Source: Lentimicrobiaceae bacterium
GTDB lineage: Bacteria; Bacteroidota; Bacteroidia; Bacteroidales; JAGONC01
Assembly (NCBI GenBank): GCA_017993235.1
Contig: JAGONC010000004.1
Span: forward strand, 88,873 to 152,872
Length of the DNA stretch: 64,000 nt
Reading direction: 5' to 3'
Part shown: piece by piece, positions 55,829-64,000 of the stretch
How the letters are laid out: every line of letters starts with the position of its first letter
Position numbering within the stretch: the stretch's first letter is position 1
Notes under the pieces: generated by a model
Told to the model about the DNA's origin: nothing
Database searches by the model: none
Seen by the model: the letters and a program-made list of their open reading frames with translations, nothing else
Made by a program: the position numbers and the translations under genes

Positions 55829-58750
55829 ATGAATTTGAGAAAAATATGGCTCACTATCAACGGAGCCAACCGTATGTTAATCTGTAATCCGGAAAAAGAC
55901 ACACTGGCAGATGTGGTACGCAGGATGGGCCTTACAGGTACTAAAGTGGGATGCGACGCCGGGGTGTGCGGGTCATGCAGTGTGATTCTTAACGGCAGAC
56001 TGGTTCGCGCCTGCACAAAGAAAATGCGTTCCATTGAAGATTACAGTTCTGTTTTAACGATTGAAGGCATTGGTACCCCAACCCATCTCCACCCTATTCA
56101 GGTGGCGTGGATGACGTCAGGTGCTGTGCAGTGCGGTTTTTGCGTTCCCGGTTTTATCGTTTCCGCCTATGCTTTACTGCAGGAAAATATTAACCCTACC
56201 CGGCAAGAAGTGAGGGAATGGTTTCATAAGAACCGTAACGTTTGCCGTTGTACGGGTTACAAACAAATTGTTGATGCGGTGATTCTCGCTGCCGGGGTGA
56301 TGCGTGGTGAGAAGAAAATGGAGGATATCACATTTAAAAACCCGGAAGACGGTGAATATTACGGAAAGCCTGTCATCAGACCCACTGCTCTGGCCAAAGT
56401 CTGTGGACTTGCAGATTACGGCGATGACCAGGAGCTCAAGATGCCTGCAGAAGCATTGCATGTGGTCATGGTTCAACCGCGGGTTGCTCATCATGCAAAA
56501 ATCCTCAGCATCGATCTCAACGAGGCCGAAAAGATGCCGGGTGTGGTAAAGATCATTACTGCAAAGGATATCCTGGAGGCGGGCGGTTCAAATATCATGG
56601 CAGAGGGCCATTTTCACGAACGTACCACCCTTATGGTACCCAGCCGTAAAGTCCTTTGTGATGACAAGATTTACAGGTACGGCGATCCGGTAGCGCTTGT
56701 ATGTGCACATACAAAAGACCAGGCCCGTGCTGCTGCTGCCAAAGTGAAAGTTGAAATCGAGAAGCTTCCCGAATACCTCAGTTACCTTGATGCGGTAATG
56801 CCTGATGCCATGCGCATCCATGAAGACACACCCAATATTTTCGCCATGCAACCGGTACTGAAGGGTGTTGGACTGGAAGAACCCTCGAAGGTTGCTGAGG
56901 TGATTGATCATTCGGAATTCAGCGTCGGGGGCAGTTTCTTCTCCTCCCGTGAACCCCACCTATCCATTGAAGGGGATACGATTCAGGCCTATTATGATGA
57001 AGACGGAATGCTTACCATCCAGTGTAAATCACAGGGAGTGTATTCTTCTATTGGCCGTGTCGGGAATTCAATTGGAGTGAAAAAGGATAAGATCCGGATC
57101 GTACTGAATCCCACGGGAGCCAGCTTCGGATGGTCGACCAATGCCGGCGACCTTTGTCTGGCCGGTGCCGCTGCTGTTGTTGTAAAACAACCGATTGCCC
57201 TTTCGATGACCTATGAAGAACATCAGCATTTCTCGGGTAAACGCCGACCCTGTCACTCAAATGGACGCGTTGGCTGTGATAGGGATGGAAAGATCACTGC
57301 TGTCGAGATGGAATTCGGAATGGATCAGGGGGCCTACACATTCGGGGGCGATGATGTTATTACCAAACAAGTGCGTTTTGCCTTTTTCCCTTATAAAATA
57401 CCTCATGTTGCAGGCCTTTCAAGAATTGCCATTACCAACCACAATTTTGGAACGGCATACAGGAGTTACGGATCTCCTCAGGCATATACCATGAGTGAAG
57501 CCCTGATGGATATGCTGGCGGAAAAGGCAGGTATTGATCCCTTCGAATTCAGATGGAGAAATATTGCCCGCCGGGGAGATACCAATATCAACAGCCGTCC
57601 TTTCAGGCTCTACCCCATGGAAAAAATGATGGAAATGATGAAACCCTATTATGACCGTGCTGTGAAAGAGGCTCGGGCGAACGATACGCCTGAAGTTCGC
57701 CGCGGGGTTGGCCTTGCATGGGGAGGGTTTAATGTCAGCGAAGGCCCGACTGACCATGCCACGGTGATCCTGGAACTCAATCCCGATCATACGATCACCA
57801 AATATGACACATGGCAGGAGCTTGGACAGGGAGGCGATATCGGCTCTCTTATGGTCACTCTGGAAGCATTGAAACCGCTGAAAGTAACACCCGAGCAGAT
57901 CAAACTTGTTCAGAGCGACACCAAGATCTGTCCCGATAGCGGCATGTCGGCCGGCAGCCGTTCCCACTATATGAACGGCAATGCCACGATCATTGCAGCA
58001 AAGAAACTCCTGGAGGCTATGAGTAAAAGCGATGGAACCTACCGGACGTATCAGGAAATGGTTAACGAAGGTATTCCAACGAAATATGAAGGTAAATACA
58101 TGACCATTGTTACGGAGGGACTTAGCCGCCTTGATCCAAATACAGGGATTGGTGACCCAACCCCTGCCTTCACCTACGCGCTGAACCTGGCTGAAGTGGC
58201 TGTTAACACCAAAACCGGCAAGACCACAGTTACCCGTTTCGTCTGTGTCGCAGATGTGGGTAAAGTTGGAAATATTGATGCTGTTAACGGACAGGCTTTT
58301 GGCGGGATCTCACACAGCATCGGTTTCGCACTGTCGGAAGACTACGAAGATGTCAAGAAGCACACGAATATTGCCTCCAGCGGCGTTCCCTATATCAAGG
58401 ATGTTCCTGATGAATTGATCGTTCTGTACCATGAAAGCGATGATAAGACAGGACCCTTCGGATCTTCAGGAGCCTCGGAAGCATTTCAGTCCTCAGGACA
58501 TGTTGCTGTCCTGAACGCCATTTACAATGCCTGTGGTGTAAGAATATATGAAATGCCCGCCACTAAGGAAAAAGTGAAAGAAGGAATCGATATTCTTGCC
58601 AGTGGCGGGAAAATTGAGCCACCAAAGAAATATTTTCTCGGTTCTGACTTATATGATGAGCTGGAAAATATTAAAGCAAATCCGGTTCCATATGGTGGAA
58701 TTGATTTCTTCAAGCCTATTGGTGAGGCAGGAGGCGAGCGATTCTTCTAA
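55829..58750 (+). CDS. Molybdenum-dependent aldehyde oxidoreductase (Mop type)
   Basis: A 973-residue xanthine oxidase-family protein that would hydroxylate an aldehyde or N-heterocycle. The N-terminal plant-type [2Fe-2S] domain has C42, C47, C50, C62. The helical [2Fe-2S] domain has C102, C105, C139, C141. The rest (from about 175) is the molybdopterin-cytosine dinucleotide-binding part. The catalytic glutamate is E884 in SSGASEAF. There is no FAD domain, as in Desulfovibrio gigas Mop (about 907 residues), so electrons must leave by another protein. The downstream flavin/Fe-S gene is the obvious candidate. Similarity includes INAIYNACG-like NAIYNACGVRIYE near the end. Confidence 0.94.
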   Translation: MNLRKIWLTINGANRMLICNPEKDTLADVVRRMGLTGTKVGCDAGVCGSCSVILNGRLVRACTKKMRSIEDYSSVLTIEGIGTPTHLHPIQVAWMTSGAVQCGFCVPGFIVSAYALLQENINPTRQEVREWFHKNRNVCRCTGYKQIVDAVILAAGVMRGEKKMEDITFKNPEDGEYYGKPVIRPTALAKVCGLADYGDDQELKMPAEALHVVMVQPRVAHHAKILSIDLNEAEKMPGVVKIITAKDILEAGGSNIMAEGHFHERTTLMVPSRKVLCDDKIYRYGDPVALVCAHTKDQARAAAAKVKVEIEKLPEYLSYLDAVMPDAMRIHEDTPNIFAMQPVLKGVGLEEPSKVAEVIDHSEFSVGGSFFSSREPHLSIEGDTIQAYYDEDGMLTIQCKSQGVYSSIGRVGNSIGVKKDKIRIVLNPTGASFGWSTNAGDLCLAGAAAVVVKQPIALSMTYEEHQHFSGKRRPCHSNGRVGCDRDGKITAVEMEFGMDQGAYTFGGDDVITKQVRFAFFPYKIPHVAGLSRIAITNHNFGTAYRSYGSPQAYTMSEALMDMLAEKAGIDPFEFRWRNIARRGDTNINSRPFRLYPMEKMMEMMKPYYDRAVKEARANDTPEVRRGVGLAWGGFNVSEGPTDHATVILELNPDHTITKYDTWQELGQGGDIGSLMVTLEALKPLKVTPEQIKLVQSDTKICPDSGMSAGSRSHYMNGNATIIAAKKLLEAMSKSDGTYRTYQEMVNEGIPTKYEGKYMTIVTEGLSRLDPNTGIGDPTPAFTYALNLAEVAVNTKTGKTTVTRFVCVADVGKVGNIDAVNGQAFGGISHSIGFALSEDYEDVKKHTNIASSGVPYIKDVPDELIVLYHESDDKTGPFGSSGASEAFQSSGHVAVLNAIYNACGVRIYEMPATKEKVKEGIDILASGGKIEPPKKYFLGSDLYDELENIKANPVPYGGIDFFKPIGEAGGERFF

Positions 58751-58759
58751 AAACTGTAT

Positions 58760-60994
58760 ATGCCCTACGTTCATGATCTGGTAAAGGATTGTCTGCAATA
58801 TGAACCGGCTTTCTGCACGGCTGCCTGTCCCTTTAACCTCGACATCCCTGATTTTATAGGGAAACTGCAACAGGCCAGATTCAATGCGGCTTTTAAGGTT
58901 TTTCAGAATACGGTGGGCTTTCCGGGTATCGTCAGGGCATTGTGCCCCGAACCCTGCAAACAGGTTTGCACCTTGAAAGAAAACGGCGGCGCCATTTCAT
59001 TAAAGCTTCTTGAAGCCGCCTCCATGAACTTCGCACGCTCCCCTGCCCCTGACCAGTACAATATGCGGTTAAAAGACGCGACCATCGCAGTCATCGGGGC
59101 AGGTATCAGCGGAATGGCCTGCGCACTGAAGCTCTCAGCAAAAAAATACCGTGTCACGGTTTTTGAGAAAACCGGCCGTATCGGCGGACATCTGTACAAC
59201 GTGCTCTCGCCCGAAATATTCCTGGCAGACATCGATTTGCAGTTCACACATGAGAACTATACGCTGAAACTCAACACTGAGATCTCGGATCTTGGCGAAA
59301 TTGATTTTGATGCTGTGTATATCGCTACGGGAGAAAGAGGGACAACCTTTGGGATGACGGGTGCTGAAGAGGGGCCCTTTGCCACAAACACCCCCGGGGT
59401 ATTCATGGGTGGCTCACTTACCGGAGCAGATACCATGAATGCCATTTCTCAGGGTCTGGCTATTTCATCAGTGATTGAAGCCTATCTGAAAACCAGTAAG
59501 ATGGCTCATTCATCCGCTCAAATCAATAGCACAAAGCTGATTTATGACGCGATACGTATCATTCCCGGAAATACTATACTTCCCGAAAACGGGAATGACT
59601 ATACCAAAGAAGAGGCAAAAAACGAAGCAAAACGTTGTTTAAAGTGTGCCTGCAAAGCCTGTGTGCATTTTTCTCCTCTAATGAACTACTTTCGGAAATT
59701 TCCCAGAAGAATTACAGAGGAGGTTGAGGTTACCATTCATCCGAGCACCCTTGACCAGGCAGGTACGGTAGCAACCCGGCTCATTGCCACCTGCAATCAC
59801 TGCGGTTTATGTAAAGAGGTTTGCCCCCAGAATATCGATACGGGTGAGTTCCTTCTCCAGAGTCACCGGCGGATGCACGAAAAAGGGGCCATGCCCTGGG
59901 CTTTTCATGAGTATTACCTTCGAGACATGGAATTCTCGAACGGAGAAGCTGCATTGACAAAAATTCCTCCCGGACACCAAAAAAGCCACTATTTCTTTTT
60001 CCCGGGATGCCAGCTGGGTGCTTCTGATCCCCTGTATGTGACCAAAAGCTACCGTTATTTGCTTGGACATTACCCTGACACGGCCCTGATGCTTGGCTGC
60101 TGTGGTATCCCTGCAGATTGGGCCGGCAATGAAAAGTTACACGATAAAGTGATCAAAAAGATCAGGGAGGACTGGGATAGAATAGGAAAACCGGCAGCTA
60201 TCTTTACTTGCCCTACCTGTAAACAAACCTTTCAGAAATACCTTCCCGAGATCAAGGGAGAGTTCCTGTATGGCTTTTTTGAAGATGTGCCTGTTGAACC
60301 ATCCCATTATAGCGACCAGACAACAGCTTCGGTTTATGATCCCTGTGCAAGCCGGTACGAACCTGAACTACAGAAAACGATCCGGAATCTTGCCCGCAAG
60401 GCCGGATTCACCCTGGATGCTTTGCCAATGGAAGGGAAACTGGCTGAATGTTGCAGCTATGGAGGTCAGGTTGCTGTTGCACATCCTCCCTATGCCGACA
60501 ATATGGTGCAGAAAAGAATAAGTCAAAACCAACATCCCTATATCACATATTGCTCAAACTGCAGGGACATTTTTGCTTCAGCCGGGAAAAACTGCTGGCA
60601 TATCCTTGATGTTATTTTTGGTGCCGGACCGGCAGACCGGAAGCCACCTTCGGTTTCTGGCAGGCAGGTTAACCGGCTGAATCTTAAAAATCAATTACTT
60701 ATTGAAATATGGAAGGAACCTGTCCCCATGAGAAAGCAAAAGAGCATATTGATCATTTCGGATGAATTAAAAGAAAAACTCAATAAGTACTATATCCTGG
60801 AATCCGATATTTACAAGGTGATAGCATATTGTGAGCAAAGCGGGATTAAATTATTTAATCCTGCTTCAGGGATTTATACAGGGCACCTGATGATCGGTAA
60901 TATGACGTACTGGGCTGAATACAAGATCACTTCGGATAACAGCATTGAACTCATTAACGGATACTGCCATCGAATGAAAATTGAGGAATCATAA
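58760..60994 (+). CDS. GltD-like flavoprotein with ferredoxin and CCG modules (DVU_1558-like)
   Basis: A 744-residue protein. Residues 1-100 form the GltD-type N-terminal Fe-S domain (C11, C19, C23 and C62, C66, C70). The FAD-binding motif GAGISG is at 113-118. After the ATGERG strand (about residue 193), the sequence jumps directly to the FAD-closing segment (PGVFMGGSLTGADT). The intervening pyridine-nucleotide-binding Rossmann domain of GltD is missing. A ferredoxin motif follows (C345, C348, C351, C355). The rest is an HdrD-like CCG pair: C417 region, CCG near 448, CC at 564-565, CSNC at 598-601. It may pass electrons from the Mo enzyme to a disulfide-type acceptor. Starts 9 bp after the oxidoreductase. 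Confidence 0.88.
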   Translation: MPYVHDLVKDCLQYEPAFCTAACPFNLDIPDFIGKLQQARFNAAFKVFQNTVGFPGIVRALCPEPCKQVCTLKENGGAISLKLLEAASMNFARSPAPDQYNMRLKDATIAVIGAGISGMACALKLSAKKYRVTVFEKTGRIGGHLYNVLSPEIFLADIDLQFTHENYTLKLNTEISDLGEIDFDAVYIATGERGTTFGMTGAEEGPFATNTPGVFMGGSLTGADTMNAISQGLAISSVIEAYLKTSKMAHSSAQINSTKLIYDAIRIIPGNTILPENGNDYTKEEAKNEAKRCLKCACKACVHFSPLMNYFRKFPRRITEEVEVTIHPSTLDQAGTVATRLIATCNHCGLCKEVCPQNIDTGEFLLQSHRRMHEKGAMPWAFHEYYLRDMEFSNGEAALTKIPPGHQKSHYFFFPGCQLGASDPLYVTKSYRYLLGHYPDTALMLGCCGIPADWAGNEKLHDKVIKKIREDWDRIGKPAAIFTCPTCKQTFQKYLPEIKGEFLYGFFEDVPVEPSHYSDQTTASVYDPCASRYEPELQKTIRNLARKAGFTLDALPMEGKLAECCSYGGQVAVAHPPYADNMVQKRISQNQHPYITYCSNCRDIFASAGKNCWHILDVIFGAGPADRKPPSVSGRQVNRLNLKNQLLIEIWKEPVPMRKQKSILIISDELKEKLNKYYILESDIYKVIAYCEQSGIKLFNPASGIYTGHLMIGNMTYWAEYKITSDNSIELINGYCHRMKIEES

Positions 60995-60995
60995 T

Positions 60996-61190
60996 ATGCC
61001 CGAAGATAAACAACTGATCTGCTCGAAATGTCAAAAAGAGCTTGTGCCAAAAAAAACTGATTTCACCTATCTGGGCCATAGTTTTTTTACGGACCTGCCC
61101 ACCTGTCCCGGTTGCGGCCAGGTTTATATTTCAGAAGAGTTGGTGAGAAGCAGAATTTCTGAAGTGGAAATGCAACTTGAGGACAAATAA
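60996..61190 (+). CDS. Small two-CxxC redox protein (DVU_1557-like)
   Basis: A 64-residue protein from ATG 60996 (MPEDKQL). It contains CSKC near the N-terminus and CPGC about 35 residues later, a zinc ribbon or rubredoxin-like arrangement. The start overlaps neither neighbour; the stop overlaps the next ATG by one base (TAATG). It may be an electron carrier or metal chaperone to the radical SAM or flavin protein. Too small for function assignment by itself. Confidence 0.85.
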   Translation: MPEDKQLICSKCQKELVPKKTDFTYLGHSFFTDLPTCPGCGQVYISEELVRSRISEVEMQLEDK

Positions 61191-62494
61191 TGAACCACGG
61201 TGCAATCCTTTATGAAACCTGGAGTGTTTGCCCGGTCTGTCTTAAACGCATTTATGCAGAACGTATTCAGATTGAGAATAAGGTCTTTCTGCAAAAATGC
61301 TGTCCCGAACACGGAAGTTATCGCACAATAATCTGGCGGGGCTATTATGGTATTAACGACTGGATTGGAAATACCGAATCTCCTGCTCATAAAGATCCCC
61401 GGTGCCCCAGTGGATGTGGTTTGTGTCCCGATCATCTAGGAGATACCTGCTGCGTGATCCTGAATGTAACCCATCAGTGTAATCTTGAATGCCGATATTG
61501 TTTTGACAGGCAGGGTAATCATGGCAATGAGCCCACCCTGGATGAGATCAGGGCATCATTGCGTCAACTCACTAAGAAGGGAAAATCACTGGTACAGTTG
61601 AGCGGTGGAGAACCTACCACCCGGCCTGACCTTCATGAGATCATTAAAGCGGCGAAAGATGCCGGTGCGAAGTATGTACAGCTAAATACAAACGGGATAC
61701 GCCTTGGTGAGTATAAGGAATACGTATCAAGACTGGCCGGGGCAGGACTCTCATTTGTATTTATGCAGTTTGATGGTACGGACGATCAGATATACAATAA
61801 ATTGAGGGGAAGGCCACTGCTGAGGATTAAACAGAAGGCCATTGAGAATTGTGCTGCCTGTAACATCGGTGTCACCCTGGTCCCAACCCTGGTACGTGAT
61901 TGTAATATCCACAACATCGGCAGTATTCTCCGTTTTGCAGTATCACAGTCCCCGAACGTTCGCGGCGTTCATTTCCAGCCCGTGACATACCTGGGCAGGA
62001 TAGAGAAAATACCTGAAGATAGCGACCGAATTACGCTGGATGAACTGATCGCTGAAATTCATAAACAGACGGACGGGATGATTCATCCCAATAACCTCCT
62101 TCCCTCAGCCTGTGACCATCCCTTGTGCGGATTCCACGGAGATTTTGTCGTGATTCAGGACCGTCTGGTTCCGTTACTTGCAAAAGGAATGAATGCCCCT
62201 GCATGTTGTGGAGATCCGCAGCAAGCTGCTGCAAAAAATCGTGAATTTATTGCCAAAAGATGGCTTCGGACATCTGAAGAGCGGGAAGGACAGGAATGGG
62301 AAACCGGTGATATTCATGATATGGAATACTTTCTGAGGAGAGTAAAAACACACGGTTTTACTGTCACTTCAATGGCTTTTCAGGATGCCGGCAATCTTGA
62401 TTTTTCAAGGCTCAGGAATTGCAGCCTGCATGTGTTTGATCAGGGAAAGTTCATCCCCTTCTGTTCCTATTATCTGCAAAAATGGGACATGTAA
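61190..62494 (+). CDS. Radical SAM protein of the TrsS type, cysteine form
   Basis: A 434-residue radical SAM enzyme. The N-terminal region has VCPVC (C14, C17) and KCCPEHG (C37, C38), then CPSGCGLC (about 73-80), all probably auxiliary Fe-S or substrate-binding sites. The 4Fe-4S/SAM motif is C97-x3-C101-x2-C104 in HQCNLECRYC. Glycine-rich SAM strands LSGGEPTTRP follow. The CPxC plus CPEHG front matches the MJ0619/Tes class, which joins lipid tails. Here, equivalents in other bacteria carry selenocysteine; all relevant positions here are cysteine. It overlaps the next gene by 13 bp. Confidence 0.88.
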   Translation: MNHGAILYETWSVCPVCLKRIYAERIQIENKVFLQKCCPEHGSYRTIIWRGYYGINDWIGNTESPAHKDPRCPSGCGLCPDHLGDTCCVILNVTHQCNLECRYCFDRQGNHGNEPTLDEIRASLRQLTKKGKSLVQLSGGEPTTRPDLHEIIKAAKDAGAKYVQLNTNGIRLGEYKEYVSRLAGAGLSFVFMQFDGTDDQIYNKLRGRPLLRIKQKAIENCAACNIGVTLVPTLVRDCNIHNIGSILRFAVSQSPNVRGVHFQPVTYLGRIEKIPEDSDRITLDELIAEIHKQTDGMIHPNNLLPSACDHPLCGFHGDFVVIQDRLVPLLAKGMNAPACCGDPQQAAAKNREFIAKRWLRTSEEREGQEWETGDIHDMEYFLRRVKTHGFTVTSMAFQDAGNLDFSRLRNCSLHVFDQGKFIPFCSYYLQKWDM

Positions 62495-63123
62495 ACGACA
62501 CACATTGCCTTCTTAAAAGACCAGGAGGGTACGATATTACATCGAAAGCCGTTTCTTTGTGCGGTTTCCGTAAAGATGAAACCATCCTTGACCTGGGTTG
62601 CGGATCAGGGGCGACTGTCGAATTTCTGATCTCCCATTATGGTTTCAATGCTCTGGGTTTGGAAATAAGCCCGGGAATCAATGCTATCAGTGACCGGATT
62701 CTTCAGGGAAATGCTGCTATACTGCCATTTCCTGATCACATGTGGCACGGGATCATGATGGAATGCAGCTTCTCTTTAATGGAGAGCCCCGAGGCAGTCC
62801 TTCAGGAATGTCACAGAGTATTAAAGCCCGAAGGTCGATTGATCATTTCTGATATGTATGCAAAAGGAAAGCCAGCCAGACTCCCTGGTTATCTTGGTTT
62901 TATGAACACGAAAGAACAACTCTGCTCTATCCTTGAGGCCAATGGCTTCACACCCTGGTATTTTGAGGATTTCACCCGTGAATTTCAGGATTACTGGGGG
63001 CAGATGATCTTTGACATGGGAAAAGAAGCCTTTTATTCGGGTCTGTGTGTTGACCCTGAACTACTTAGAAAGGTTAAGTGTGGGTACTGCCTCATTCTTG
63101 CAGAAAAGGAGAGTGTGTCATGA
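62482..63123 (+). CDS. Class I SAM methyltransferase (DVU_1556-like)
   Basis: A 213-residue methyltransferase. Motif I is ILDLGCGSGATVEFL, motif II includes LGLEISPG, and motif III-like ECHRVLKPEGRLIISD. The C-terminal half is short, with ISDMYAKGKPARLPGYLG, and resembles arsenite or small-molecule methyltransferases. It overlaps the radical SAM gene by 13 bp and the ligase gene by 4 bp. It should methylate a small substrate made or used by the neighbouring enzymes. Confidence 0.9.
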   Translation: MGHVNDTHCLLKRPGGYDITSKAVSLCGFRKDETILDLGCGSGATVEFLISHYGFNALGLEISPGINAISDRILQGNAAILPFPDHMWHGIMMECSFSLMESPEAVLQECHRVLKPEGRLIISDMYAKGKPARLPGYLGFMNTKEQLCSILEANGFTPWYFEDFTREFQDYWGQMIFDMGKEAFYSGLCVDPELLRKVKCGYCLILAEKESVS

Positions 63124-64000
63124 TCTCACCAGTTGAGAAGTGGGTATCTGAAGCGACAGGACTTCATGAAAAGCTGAATCCATCGGCACTGCTTACCTGG
63201 CAGCTGGAAAAGCTGGAAGAACAGATCGAATATGCCAGACGAAACAGCAGGTTTTACAGAAAAAAACTACCTCCGTCAGGCCCATGGGAAAACGTTCCTT
63301 TCACCACAATCACCAACCTTGTGAACGATTCTTATGAGTTTCTGGCTGTACCGCAAAGTGAAGTCGTACGAGTGACAACCCTTCCCTTACCCGGTTTTTC
63401 TGAAATAAAGAAACGTGTCTTTTTTACAAAAAAGGATCTCGAACGAACGATAGACTTTTTTTCAGCAGGCATGAGCACGATGGTCAGCCGGGGAGGACAT
63501 GTTCAGATACTGATTTCCAGTAATTCTGAAAACAGTCTTGGAAGGCTGCTGAAGGAAAGTCTGCTCAGGGTTGGGGTTAGTTCAGGAATTCCGGAGAAAC
63601 TAACCTCGGTAAACCAGGCGCTGAAAGCTTCAAAAGGAGCCGACTGCCTGGTGGGTATGCCGGCAGAGATTTATTATATGAGTAAAATCGATCGGAAATT
63701 ATGTCCCGGATCCGTCCTGCTCACTGCTGACTATGTACCAAGATCCGTTATCGAAAGCATCAGGGAAATATGGAAATGTAATATTTTTACACATTACGGG
63801 CACACCGAGCTGGGTTTCGGCTGTGCAGTCGATTGTGTAAGGCACGATGGGCTTCATACAAGGGTTGCTGATCATTTTATTGAGATCATCTCGCCGGAAA
63901 CGGGAAAACATGTGCAAAATGGCGAAACCGGCGAAATTGTCATCACCACTCTTCAAAATGAAGCAATGCCTCTGATACGTTACCGTGCGGGTGACCTATC
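63120..64000 (+). CDS. PaaK-like AMP-dependent CoA ligase (DVU_1553-like), cut by window end
   Basis: The frame starts at ATG 63120 (MISPVEKWV) in an ATGA overlap with the methyltransferase and stays open to 64000 (293 codons, no stop). Phenylacetate-CoA ligase-like blocks are seen: HYGHTELGFGCAVDC, where an acidic residue follows the YGxTE core, and NGETGEIVITTL followed by LIRYRAGDLS. The N-terminal half aligns only loosely. It should activate an organic acid as acyl-AMP and acyl-CoA. The C-terminal domain with the second lysine is outside the window. Confidence 0.85.
   Translation, partial: MISPVEKWVSEATGLHEKLNPSALLTWQLEKLEEQIEYARRNSRFYRKKLPPSGPWENVPFTTITNLVNDSYEFLAVPQSEVVRVTTLPLPGFSEIKKRVFFTKKDLERTIDFFSAGMSTMVSRGGHVQILISSNSENSLGRLLKESLLRVGVSSGIPEKLTSVNQALKASKGADCLVGMPAEIYYMSKIDRKLCPGSVLLTADYVPRSVIESIREIWKCNIFTHYGHTELGFGCAVDCVRHDGLHTRVADHFIEIISPETGKHVQNGETGEIVITTLQNEAMPLIRYRAGDL

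Noticed and set aside
61190..62494. Selenocysteine reading through TGA
   Set aside because: No in-frame TGA occurs before the stop and all predicted redox positions are cysteine.

Overview
The window most likely comes from an anaerobic or facultatively anaerobic member of the Bacteroidota. Four consecutive secreted proteins carry type IX secretion (T9SS) C-terminal domains. There is a TonB receptor with a carboxypeptidase-like N-terminal domain, a GWxTD protein, a GH92 mannosidase lipoprotein and a Tex protein. Several genes are preceded by the Bacteroidota promoter pattern TTG-N19/20-TAnnTTTG, and Shine-Dalgarno sequences are mostly absent. The order or family cannot be fixed from the sequence alone.

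Layout. 1-590: tRNA-Ser(GCU) and a composite intergenic repeat. 589-6168: an aconitase/isopropylmalate-isomerase family protein, a membrane metallophosphoesterase, a second copy of the composite repeat, then a DsrC / DsrM-like / DsrK-like sulfur-redox operon. 6273-7700 (minus): a cysteine desulfurase and the decayed N-terminus of a different class V aminotransferase. 7828-15273 (minus): a multipass membrane protein, a ~1,570-residue TPR protein with a recent 855-bp internal tandem duplication, and a LolD-like ATPase. 15402-21520: sucC, small secreted or housekeeping proteins and a GH92 mannosidase. 21692-28215: a glycan-assembly operon (GT4, a formyltransferase/GINT1-like fusion, a flippase, a TPR protein). 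28436-38180: four T9SS cargo proteins (two type A, two type B). 38183-42225: Tex, an outer-membrane barrel and a flavodiiron protein. 42327-45772 (minus): a TPP riboswitch, a TonB receptor and a periplasmic class I glutamine amidotransferase-like protein. 45779-50115 (minus): a DUF434 protein, GT2, an LpxL-type acyltransferase and a GWxTD protein. 50271-55139: tRNA-Ser(UGA), an amino-acid-type binding lipoprotein, a beta-lactamase-family hydrolase, a small barrel, an MBL hydrolase and a small lipoprotein.

55237-64000 (end of window): the most interesting region. It is a tightly packed operon encoding a C_GCAxxG_C_C protein, a molybdenum aldehyde oxidoreductase (Mop type), a GltD-like flavoprotein that lacks its pyridine-nucleotide domain but carries ferredoxin and HdrD-type CCG modules, a small two-CxxC protein, a radical SAM protein of the TrsS type, a class I methyltransferase, and a PaaK-like CoA ligase cut off by the window edge. 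The same set occurs around DVU_1553-DVU_1559 in Desulfovibrio vulgaris (from memory). Its chemistry is not known to me. A plausible reading is that Mo-hydroxylase electrons pass through the flavin/Fe-S protein while the radical SAM, methyltransferase and ligase genes modify or activate an organic substrate.

Two HdrD/CCG-type redox systems (4876-6168 and 58760-60994) in one window suggest a thiol/disulfide-based electron economy. The TPP riboswitch ties the TonB receptor to thiamin or precursor uptake.
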